Position numbers and translations under genes: made by a program | DNA from: Candidatus Iainarchaeum sp. | GTDB lineage: Archaea; Iainarchaeota; Iainarchaeia; Iainarchaeales; GCA-2688035 | Length of the DNA: 5,675 nucleotides | Direction: 5' to 3' | Assembly (NCBI GenBank): GCA_028712575.1 | Contig: JAQTPU010000060.1 | Span: forward strand, 1 to 5,675 | Shown here: piece by piece, positions 1 to 4,153 of the stretch | Layout: every line of letters starts with the position of its first letter | How positions within the stretch are numbered: position 1 is the stretch's first letter | The notes under the pieces: model-generated | Databases searched by the model: none | What the model was told of the DNA's origin: nothing | The model's input: the letters and a program-made list of their open reading frames with translations, nothing else

Positions 1-957
1 GTGCCTTTCAACACCAGTGGTAGAAAAAAAGAGCATGCAACTATAATCCGAGTTCGGTTGCCAGTCTGTTGTCTGCTCTGCAATACATAACTGCCTATCT
101 GCTTCTGTTCCAGGGGCAGTAGGGATAATGGCTGGTGATTTTTTTTCGCTAGCCCTCGGTATTGATACGCTGGCTCTAACTTCCCTAATGTCTACCAATG
201 CTGTTTCCGCCCCAGCAAACATATGTGCTCTTGAAAGTGCACTCATTACCCTTGCGAGGCTCTCATAGAGTGTCGGAACGCTGTTGAAAAGTTCTCCTCG
301 AAAAGCTATTTTTTGCTTTGGTTTAAATAGTTCAAAAAGCTTCAAACGCAAAACTTCCGAGGTTTTTTCCCCGAGCATTGCCGAAGGAATTTTTATCTTC
401 AAATGTTCAACCGCAGCAAAGTACGCTCTTTGCCGCGCTTCGGCTTTTTGATTAAGGCTTTTTTGTTGAATGCTGCTTTTGCCTATTCTTGTTTTCTTAG
501 CCAATTCCAGCAAATCCCTGTCTACAAGGTCGCGGTTTATGCTTCTTCTGCCAAAATGAATATCGTGCCTTAAATCATTGGCTTTTTTTGCATTCTGCAG
601 TGTCAGATTATGCGCTTCGAGAAAACGCGCTGATCCCGCATTGTCTTTACGGTTAACTTCATTAGAAAGAGGATAACCAAGGCTTCGCTGAACCCGCTCA
701 ATCATTTCTCCTGTAATCTCGCCTCTAAAAGAAGGCACAAACATTAATCTGTGCGGCGTGCCAGCATAGTCTGCCTTTAATTGGGAAAATCTTTTCCTAG
801 CCGAATCATTCAATTTCTTGGCGCTTCTCGGTTTTTCATCCAACGATGCGGAATCCAGTTCAGTGTAATATGCTGCCTTTCCAAGCCGCTTTATTGCCCT
901 TTTTTGTAATCTTTTGTTCATTCGCGCAGTAGGCATAATAAAATAGCAGTTGTCCAT
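1..957 (-). CDS. Hypothetical basic protein, C-terminus outside the window
   Basis: An open frame of 319 codons begins at the ATG at 957-955 and has no stop before the window edge, so the protein is longer than seen. An in-frame stop (TAA, read from 963-961) lies just upstream, which limits the start to 957 or the Met at residue 8 (936). The N-terminus (MDNCYFIMPTARMNKR) leads into a strongly basic, probably helical region of about 200 residues rich in Lys, Arg, Leu and Ala. A more hydrophobic, Ser/Pro-containing part follows. I see no signal peptide, clear membrane segment, nucleotide-binding loop or cysteine cluster. There is no Shine-Dalgarno sequence, and a TATA-like box about 27 nt upstream fits a leaderless mRNA. 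It is divergently oriented from the structured leader at 1005. I do not recognise the family; the high basic charge could mean nucleic-acid binding, but that is a guess. That it is coding is supported by the length of the open frame. Confidence 0.75.
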   Translation of the reverse strand, partial: MDNCYFIMPTARMNKRLQKRAIKRLGKAAYYTELDSASLDEKPRSAKKLNDSARKRFSQLKADYAGTPHRLMFVPSFRGEITGEMIERVQRSLGYPLSNEVNRKDNAGSARFLEAHNLTLQNAKKANDLRHDIHFGRRSINRDLVDRDLLELAKKTRIGKSSIQQKSLNQKAEARQRAYFAAVEHLKIKIPSAMLGEKTSEVLRLKLFELFKPKQKIAFRGELFNSVPTLYESLARVMSALSRAHMFAGAETALVDIREVRASVSIPRASEKKSPAIIPTAPGTEADRQLCIAEQTTDWQPNSDYSCMLFFSTTGVERH

Positions 958-978
958 TAATTAAACTTTTTGTTCGGA

Positions 979-990
979 GATGTAAAATTT
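979..990 (-). promoter_or_regulatory. TATA-like box for the minus-strand hypothetical gene
   Basis: Read on the minus strand this is AAATTTTACATC, centred about 27 nt before the ATG at 957. That is the archaeal TATA-to-start distance expected for a leaderless transcript, and the gene has no Shine-Dalgarno sequence. The same AT-rich stretch reads TGTAAAATTT on the plus strand, about 20-25 nt before the leader RNA at 1005, so it could serve both directions. Confidence 0.35.
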
Positions 991-1004
991 TTCTAGATTC
1001 TCTC

Positions 1005-1153
1005 CACCTCCAATTAATCGAATTTTTTCTTAGGACTCGAATTTTCTCGCTTTAAACCGTTTTACGCCCGAATCAAGAATTTTGGTAAAAGGATTTAATA
1101 GCTCCAAAATTCGCAAGACGTCCAAGAAAAAATTCTTTTTTGAATTGGAGGTG
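1005..1153 (+). ncRNA. Structured 5' leader A, predicted to hide the ribosome binding site
   Basis: The ends pair: CACCTCCAATT (1005-1015) with AATTGGAGGTG (1143-1153), then a perfect 12-bp helix of 1020-1031 with 1124-1135, then GGAC (1033-1036) with GTCC (1120-1123). Inside is a second arm: CGAATTTT (1038-1045) with AAAATTCG (1106-1113); a pyrimidine internal loop CTC/TCC; GCT (1049-1051) with AGC (1100-1102); and TTAAACC (1052-1058) with GGATTTAA (1091-1098). The outermost helix contains GGAGGTG, the Shine-Dalgarno sequence of the ORF starting at 1160, so the folded RNA should block its translation. Leader B (4154-4296) has the same arms with different paired bases. This fits an RNA switch or autoregulatory leader. 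A palindromic DNA element is the alternative, but covariation argues for RNA. I do not recognise a known riboswitch class. Confidence 0.7.
1147..1153 (+). promoter_or_regulatory. Shine-Dalgarno sequence of small ORF A, inside the leader helix
   Basis: GGAGGTG lies 6 nt before the ATG at 1160, an ideal spacing. It is fully complementary to CACCTCC at 1005-1011, so it is sequestered when the leader folds. An internal CTCC (1102-1105) could compete for the GGAG core. Confidence 0.75.
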
Positions 1154-1159
1154 TTGCAA

Positions 1160-1306
1160 ATGAATTTCGAAAAATTTGAGTTTCCTCTTCCAACACTGGA
1201 AGAGATAAGAATAGCGAAAAGAATTGCAGCAAGCAATCCAGAAGACTTGGATGAACGGGAAGTCTGAATTTTGAATGAATTCTGTGGAAGTGGCTCTTAT
1301 GAATAG
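1160..1306 (+). CDS. Small acidic ORF, copy A, interrupted by an in-frame TGA
   Basis: Translation from the ATG after GGAGGTG gives 35 residues starting MNFEKFEFPLPTLEEIRIAK and stops at TGA (1265-1267). Reading past it gives ILNEFCGSGSYE and a TAG at 1304-1306, which matches the intact 48-residue copy at 4302-4448; there the TGA position is TGG (Trp36). Apart from that codon only four residues differ, while 15 codons differ silently, including several after the TGA, so the full frame has been under protein-level selection. The product is acidic (about 12 Asp/Glu against 5 Lys/Arg) with no Cys pair, signal or membrane segment. The TAG overlaps the ATG of the endonuclease (ATGAATAG, 8 nt), giving translational coupling. 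Copy A either makes a 35-residue truncated protein or is newly damaged; stop readthrough is less likely. No known family is recognised. An upstream in-frame ATG at 1082 lies inside the leader and is not conserved, so I reject it as the start. Confidence 0.65.
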
Positions 1307-2597
1307 CGGAAATCCAGACTCAAAAGCGTTAATTAAAGAAAAAGCCAAAAATTTGGGTATGCAAGACAACAGGCTAAAGTTTGCTGAAGGGAAACAGAGG
1401 GAATTTCTGGAGCGGATTATCCAAGAGAAATTTTGCTCTGTTACTGAATTTGTTGAATTTCTTGGTTTTTCGAGAAGGCAAGCTTTAAACTGGCGCGGAG
1501 GAAAGATACTTTTGCCAAAAACCATTTTTGAACGGATTTGCCAAGCTTTCCCTGAATACAAAAGTTATGAATTTTTTATTGAAAAAGAATTGCCTTTCAA
1601 CTGGGGCGTAAAAAATGCCCAAAAAATGGGTGCTGAAAAACTAAGTAGAATCCAAAATGCAAGAAAAGAAGCAATTGCCAAAGGGGATACTACCGCCTTG
1701 AAAGAATCCATTGATTGGTTTTCAAAAAAGAAATTCAAAAAACACCTAACGCCAACACCACGGTATGCTAAGGGGGGTCAGCCTATTTTGTTTGACACAA
1801 CGATAATCGGATTTAGCGGGAAAGATTTAATCAAGAAAATAATTTTACCAAAAGAAATTTCGCTTGATTTGTGCTATGTAATAGGCGCCCATATAGGCGA
1901 CGGCAGTATGAACAGGTATGTTTATCCAAAACAAATTGATTACCGTTGCAGTTGCTGTGGACATCAAATCAATGATAGAAAATGGTATGAAACTGTTCTG
2001 ATACCTTTGTACAAAAAGTTATTCAATTTAAAATTGGTTGGAAAAAAGTGTTCAGATGGAACTTATGCCATTCAGTTCAGGTCAAAAGCGATAGTAACCT
2101 TTTACAATAAATGCATGGGCCTACCTTTGGGCTCAAAAAGCACTATTGTAGACATTCCAAAAATTGTGCTGGATTCGGGATTAGAATCCACACTGGCTTG
2201 TATCAGTGGCGTATTTGACACAGACTTTTACTTGGGTTTCAAAAACAAGAATAAAACAGTTCATTCTTATCCCGTCATAGATTTGAGAACAAACAGTCCC
2301 TACTTGGCAAAAACAATTTCCAATGTTCTGAACAAAATCGGCATTTCAAATTCAACAGGGCCCACGAAACAATTTGATAAAAGAAACGGCAAAATCAGCG
2401 AAGAATATTATGTAACTACAAGGGGGAGAAAGAATGTTGATAAATGGTTTGAATTGATTGGCTCAAGAAATCCGAATTATTTTTCAAAATATTTGATTTG
2501 GAAAAAATTTGGTTTCTGCCCGCCAAATCTCAGTTATCCTGAAAGGAAAGAAGTATTGGAAGGCAGAAAAAATCCTCTGGATTTTTATCAAAGATAG
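1299..2597 (+). CDS. LAGLIDADG homing endonuclease with N-terminal HTH
   Basis: A 432-residue protein. Residues about 45-82 look like a helix-turn-helix (SRRQALNW followed by a GKILLP turn). Two LAGLIDADG motifs follow: VIGAHIGDG at 194-202 with acidic D201, and ISGVFDTDF at 302-310 with D309. The 108-residue spacing fits a single-chain, two-repeat enzyme that cleaves a long asymmetric DNA site. A Cys-rich spot (CSCCGH, 217-222) lies in the first repeat and may bind metal. In the LAGLIDADG family the last acidic residue of each motif coordinates the catalytic metal, and both are present, so activity is plausible. The ATG at 1299 is chosen because MNSGNPDS matches the start of the second endonuclease and overlaps the small ORF's stop; an in-frame ATG at 1275 would add eight residues and is not conserved (ACG in copy B). 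The gene ends 2 nt from the tRNA-Ile 3' end, tail to tail. It is free-standing; I see no intein splice residues. Target unknown. Confidence 0.85.
   Translation: MNSGNPDSKALIKEKAKNLGMQDNRLKFAEGKQREFLERIIQEKFCSVTEFVEFLGFSRRQALNWRGGKILLPKTIFERICQAFPEYKSYEFFIEKELPFNWGVKNAQKMGAEKLSRIQNARKEAIAKGDTTALKESIDWFSKKKFKKHLTPTPRYAKGGQPILFDTTIIGFSGKDLIKKIILPKEISLDLCYVIGAHIGDGSMNRYVYPKQIDYRCSCCGHQINDRKWYETVLIPLYKKLFNLKLVGKKCSDGTYAIQFRSKAIVTFYNKCMGLPLGSKSTIVDIPKIVLDSGLESTLACISGVFDTDFYLGFKNKNKTVHSYPVIDLRTNSPYLAKTISNVLNKIGISNSTGPTKQFDKRNGKISEEYYVTTRGRKNVDKWFELIGSRNPNYFSKYLIWKKFGFCPPNLSYPERKEVLEGRKNPLDFYQR
2566..2573 (-). terminator. Possible T-tract terminator for tRNA-Ile
   Basis: Read on the minus strand this gives a run of six T about 30 nt past the tRNA 3' end. 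Archaeal RNA polymerase stops at T-tracts, but this run also encodes part of the endonuclease C-terminus, so the assignment is weak. Confidence 0.25.
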
Positions 2598-2599
2598 AT

Positions 2600-2671
2600 T
2601 GGGCAAGGGGAGAATCGGACTCCCAACCGCGCGATTATCAGTCGCGTGCTCAACCATTAAGCTACTCGCCC
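2600..2671 (-). tRNA. tRNA-Ile (anticodon GAU)
   Basis: Read on the minus strand a full 72-nt cloverleaf is seen. Acceptor GGGCGAG pairs with CTTGCCC (one G-U). U8-A9 follow; the D arm is GCTT/GAGC with GG in the loop; the anticodon stem is CGCGA/TCGCG with loop CTGATAA, giving anticodon GAU; the variable loop is CGGTT; the T arm is GGGAG/CTCCC; the discriminator is A. No intron, and CCA is not encoded. The role is decoding AUC/AUU isoleucine codons. One odd base: the T loop reads TCCGATT, so position 55, almost always U (pseudouridine), is C. The 3' end is 2 nt from the stop of the convergent endonuclease gene. Confidence 0.92.
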
Positions 2672-2697
2672 AATTAATAAATTTGACCAAATAAACA

Positions 2698-2707
2698 GTT
2701 TAAAAAT
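2698..2707 (-). promoter_or_regulatory. TATA-like box of tRNA-Ile
   Basis: On the minus strand this reads ATTTTTAAAC, centred about 31 nt before the tRNA 5' end, the usual archaeal position for a transcript starting a few bases upstream of the mature tRNA. Confidence 0.45.
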
Positions 2708-2755
2708 CATTTAATTTGAATCTGCGTTATTTGTTATAATAATCCTGTTGGTGTG

Positions 2756-2764
2756 TTTTTAAAA
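2756..2764 (+). promoter_or_regulatory. TATA-like box of the rhomboid gene
   Basis: TTTTTAAAA is centred about 26-27 nt before the ATG at 2787, and no Shine-Dalgarno sequence precedes that ATG, which together fit a leaderless mRNA. A second AT-rich box (TTATAATAA, 2734-2742) would give a short leader instead. Confidence 0.4.
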
Positions 2765-2786
2765 GTTTTGGGTTTTCCTATTTAGA

Positions 2787-3575
2787 ATGGCTGTAAACAG
2801 GGTTTTTTCGTTTCTGTTCAGGATAAAGGCAACATTGATAATCTTTTTTTTAATAGTGGGAATATTCTTTTTGTTTTCAAACAATTTTTATATCCCGCAG
2901 GAAACAATCCAGAGCGGCAGTTTCAGCCTTTTCCAGCCCTTGAACATAATTGTTTACGAATTCATCCACATAGGGCCCAACCATCTTGCCTCGAATGCCC
3001 TCACTCTCCTTGCATTCGGAATAGCATTCGAACTCGCGCTTTCCTCCCTTGACACTTTTGTGCTGTTCTTTTCCTCCGCAATCCTCACAGCGCTTGTATT
3101 TGTTTTTACAAACCCGGGTTCAAGCGTGGTGGGCGCAAGCGCAGGAATCCTTTCTCTTATAACAGGCTCGTTTTTTGCCTCGCCGAAAAAATTCTTTATG
3201 GCTCTTGGGGCCTCGATTATTTTTGCACTGCTGATTTTTGCCGCACTGAACACGGCACTTTTTTCAACACAGCAGAGCCTTGAAACAAAAGAACAAACCC
3301 TTAACACAAGCCTGCAACAGGCTATTGCAGAAAAAAACCTTGAAAAACAGCGACAAATCCAGGAACAAATAGTTGAAACAGCCTCGCAGAAATATTCCTT
3401 TGAGCAGGGCAAGTCAACGGAAAAAAACGCGGTTTCAGACTATGGCAGCCATGTTTTTGCAGCGCTCTTCGGAATAGGATATGTTTTCTTTTTCAGGAGA
3501 AAAAAGTTCCTTGAAAGCATGGAACAAATAGACCTGTTTCTTCACAACATAAAAATGAAAATCAAAAAGGCTTAA
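2787..3575 (+). CDS. Rhomboid-family intramembrane serine protease with hydrophilic insert
   Basis: A 262-residue membrane protein. A first membrane segment lies at about 14-30. The rhomboid HxxxxHxxxN signature is H61, H66, N70 at the start of the next segment, the same spacing as E. coli GlpG H145/H150/N154. The catalytic serine is in GASAG (116-120, S118) and the catalytic histidine in GSHVFAALFG (H222), in the last membrane segment. So the Ser-His dyad is complete and the protein should cleave membrane proteins within the bilayer. Unusual is a 60-residue polar stretch (about 160-218, rich in Gln, Glu, Lys) between the Ser and His segments, with a heptad-like pattern suggesting a coiled coil outside the membrane. 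The C-terminus is short and basic (ends KMKIKKA), likely cytoplasmic under the positive-inside rule. The ATG at 2787 is the first in frame; no ribosome binding site is seen. The neighbours are tRNA genes, so its substrate cannot be inferred from context. Confidence 0.85.
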   Translation: MAVNRVFSFLFRIKATLIIFFLIVGIFFLFSNNFYIPQETIQSGSFSLFQPLNIIVYEFIHIGPNHLASNALTLLAFGIAFELALSSLDTFVLFFSSAILTALVFVFTNPGSSVVGASAGILSLITGSFFASPKKFFMALGASIIFALLIFAALNTALFSTQQSLETKEQTLNTSLQQAIAEKNLEKQRQIQEQIVETASQKYSFEQGKSTEKNAVSDYGSHVFAALFGIGYVFFFRRKKFLESMEQIDLFLHNIKMKIKKA

Positions 3576-3583
3576 ACAATTCC

Positions 3584-3590
3584 TTTAATA
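3584..3590 (+). promoter_or_regulatory. TATA-like box for the tRNA-Gln precursor
   Basis: TTTAATA is centred about 26 nt before 3613, which would start transcription right at the first base of the outer splicing helix (3615). A nearer AT run (TTAAAATA, 3603-3610) would start transcription inside the 3' half and destroy that helix, so it is less likely. Confidence 0.4.
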
Positions 3591-3614
3591 CTTTTCCATG
3601 CCTTAAAATATTTG

Positions 3615-3667
3615 TTCTTCAGGCGAAAAGAAACCCGAGAACGGGAGTTCGAATCTCTCCGGGGCTA
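3615..3667 (+). other. 3' half of tRNA-Gln with its splicing leader
   Basis: The leader 3615-3632 carries the outer-helix strand (3615-3626), the 4-nt AAAG strand of the central helix and two bases of the AAA bulge. The mature part starts at A38 (3633): CCCGA anticodon-stem strand, T arm with TTCGAAT loop, acceptor strand CGGGGCT and discriminator A at 3667. No CCA follows, so it must be added after tRNase Z cleavage. Confidence 0.88.
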
Positions 3668-3679
3668 AATCCCACTGCC

Positions 3680-3712
3680 CTTTTCTTTTTCTTTTAGAAA
3701 GAAAAAGAAAAG
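3680..3712 (+). repeat. Perfect 15-bp inverted repeat with 3-nt loop
   Basis: CTTTTCTTTTTCTTT (3680-3694) is the exact reverse complement of 3698-3712, with loop TAG. It sits 12 nt after the tRNA-Gln 3' half. It could fold as a hairpin in the tRNA precursor, or its T-rich arm could act as a weak terminator, which would favour the split-gene reading. Confidence 0.75.
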
Positions 3713-3786
3713 TGTAAGTTGCCTAAAAGAAAAAGAAACCTTAATTTGGGTAAACGGCTTTCCATTTGGGCTTGTTGCTGTTGAAT

Positions 3787-3809
3787 CAATTTTTCCGAAA
3801 GAAAAATTG
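3787..3809 (+). repeat. 9-bp inverted repeat in the tRNA linker
   Basis: CAATTTTTC (3787-3795) pairs perfectly with GAAAAATTG (3801-3809) around loop CGAAA. Confidence 0.6.
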
Positions 3810-3819
3810 TTTCTTTCCC

Positions 3820-3846
3820 AGGGCTTTCTTTTCCAAAGAAAGGCCT
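3820..3846 (+). repeat. Hairpin abutting the tRNA-Gln 5' half
   Basis: AGG (3820-3822) pairs with CCT (3844-3846); after one G-G mismatch, CTTTCTTT (3824-3831) pairs with AAAGAAAG (3835-3842) around loop TCC. The 3' foot is immediately before tRNA position 1 (3847). Confidence 0.6.
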
Positions 3847-3897
3847 AGCCCCGTAGTCTAGCGGCCAAGGACATCGGGCTTTGACTTGTCTGAAGAA
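3847..3897 (+). other. 5' half of tRNA-Gln with its splicing trailer
   Basis: The mature part runs 3847-3884: acceptor AGCCCCG, U8-A9, D arm with GG in its loop, anticodon-stem strand TCGGG and loop CTTTGA. The trailer from C3885 finishes the GAC bulge and supplies the outer-helix strand (3886-3897), which pairs with 3615-3626 through ten Watson-Crick and two G-U pairs. Confidence 0.88.
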
Positions 3898-3914
3898 TTT
3901 TAATCTTTTTGTTT
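3897..3914 (+). terminator. T-tract terminator of the tRNA-Gln precursor, overlapping a TATA-like box
   Basis: The outer splicing helix ends at 3897 and is followed by T-rich DNA (TTTTAATCTTTTTG), a typical archaeal stop signal. The TTTTAATC part is also about 30 nt before the ATG at 3934, so it may double as the TATA box of the small zinc-protein gene. Confidence 0.4.
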
Positions 3915-3933
3915 CATATTGGAATTGGTTTCT

Positions 3934-4131
3934 ATGGGCATTCTGGATTCTTTGAAGAAAAAAGTTGAAGACGCAAAAGCGGATAAAGAAGCCGCGCCTG
4001 CTGCAAAAGGCAAGTACGAGGAAGTCTGCGCTTTGTGCGGTGCGGGCAACACTGAGAAAAAGTGGATGGGCCAGTACTGGCACAAAAAATGCATCCGATC
4101 TGCCAAGAAAGCTTCAAAGAAAATGATATGA
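3934..4131 (+). CDS. Small CxxC...HxxxC putative zinc-binding protein
   Basis: A 65-residue protein. The first 25 residues (MGILDSLKKKVEDAKADKEA onward) form a charged, probably amphipathic helix ending in an Ala/Pro linker. Residues 32-53 carry C32-x2-C35 and H50-x3-C53 with aromatic residues between (KKWMGQYWH), a spacing that fits one zinc site of a treble-clef or LIM-like finger. The tail is Lys-rich (KKASKKMI). Four ligands in a basic protein suggest nucleic-acid or protein binding, but the function is unknown. The ATG at 3934 is chosen over an upstream TTG (3919) because the protein starts cleanly there and a TATA-like box about 30 nt upstream fits a very short leader; no strong Shine-Dalgarno sequence is present. 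It ends with TGA just before the second cassette, showing that TGA is used as a stop here. Confidence 0.75.
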   Translation: MGILDSLKKKVEDAKADKEAAPAAKGKYEEVCALCGAGNTEKKWMGQYWHKKCIRSAKKASKKMI

Positions 4132-4153
4132 CTCTTTTTCTTTCTAATTCTCG

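Larger units (their letters stand above)
991..1318 (+). repeat. Duplicated cassette module, copy A (leader, 48-codon ORF, first codons of endonuclease)
   Basis: This segment is the counterpart of 4141-4460. Resemblance begins in the TCTA-ATTCTC stretch, continues through the structured leader and the small ORF, and stops inside the seventh codon of the endonuclease gene, after the shared bases of ATGAATAGCGGAAATCCAGA. Beyond that point the two endonucleases are not alignable by eye. The upstream part is conserved mainly in structure, while the ORF part is conserved in protein sequence. The sharp downstream boundary suggests the module moves, or is retained, separately from the endonuclease body. 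Confidence 0.8.
3668..3846 (+). other. 179-nt linker between the tRNA-Gln halves
   Basis: There is no gene here. The linker joins the tRNA 3' end to its 5' end in the precursor and is removed on maturation. It is made of polypyrimidine and polypurine blocks forming three hairpins (3680-3712, 3787-3809, 3820-3846). An unpaired purine block (about 3724-3738, AAAAGAAAAAGAAA) could also pair with the first pyrimidine arm. The last hairpin ends directly against the first base of the tRNA 5' half, which may help position RNase P or compact the linker. Confidence 0.6.
3633..3884 (+). tRNA. Permuted (or adjacent-split) tRNA-Gln (anticodon UUG), 3' half first
   Basis: The 3' half (3633-3667) lies upstream of the 5' half (3847-3884) on the same strand. 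Joined 5'-to-3' they make a 73-nt tRNA. Acceptor AGCCCCG/CGGGGCT has 7 perfect pairs; then U8-A9; D stem GTCT/GGAC; anticodon stem TCGGG/CCCGA; loop CTTTGA+A, giving anticodon UUG; a 4-nt variable loop; T arm GGGAG/CTCTC with canonical loop TTCGAAT; discriminator A. The junction lies between 37 and 38, the commonest archaeal intron site. A perfect bulge-helix-bulge spans it: bulge AAA (3631-3633), 4-bp helix CTTT (3879-3882) with AAAG (3627-3630), bulge GAC (3883-3885), then a 12-bp outer helix of 3615-3626 with 3886-3897. Cutting after the second base of each bulge yields exactly the 7-nt loop. Splicing would give a circle, opened at the 3668-3846 linker by RNase P and tRNase Z. Two separately transcribed halves is the alternative, but the 5' half has no clear TATA box. 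Confidence 0.9.

Noticed and set aside
1005..1012. GGAGGTGG on the minus strand as ribosome binding site of the hypothetical gene
   Set aside because: It is about 48 nt before the ATG at 957, far too distant; it is just the complement of the leader's pairing strand.
1005..1153. Terminal inverted repeats of a small transposon or MITE
   Set aside because: The arms enclose no transposase, I see no target-site duplication, and the paired changes between the two copies are better explained by RNA structure.
1160..1306. TGA reassigned to Trp in this genome
   Set aside because: Trp is written TGG throughout both endonucleases, and TGA serves as a stop at 4129-4131.
1073..1561. Minus-strand frame of 162 codons opposite the leader and start of endonuclease A
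   Set aside because: It lies opposite the conserved small ORF and endonuclease, whose codon-level conservation supports the plus strand only.
1005..2597. Group I intron or intein carrying the endonuclease
   Set aside because: There is no split host gene around it, no recognisable intron core, and the protein starts with its own Met without intein splice residues.
2954..3412. Minus-strand frame of 152 codons within the rhomboid gene
   Set aside because: The plus strand carries a complete rhomboid signature; the reverse translation is a Ser/Cys/Arg-rich shadow.
3668..3846. CRISPR array or tandem repeats in the A/T-rich linker
   Set aside because: The similar AAAGAAAAAG-type blocks are irregular in length and spacing and are explained by hairpin arms and low complexity.
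3694..4083. Minus-strand frame of 129 codons across the tRNA-Gln 5' half and zinc-protein gene
   Set aside because: It covers the tRNA 5' half, the linker and most of a better-supported gene on the other strand; its translation is low-complexity where it crosses purine runs.
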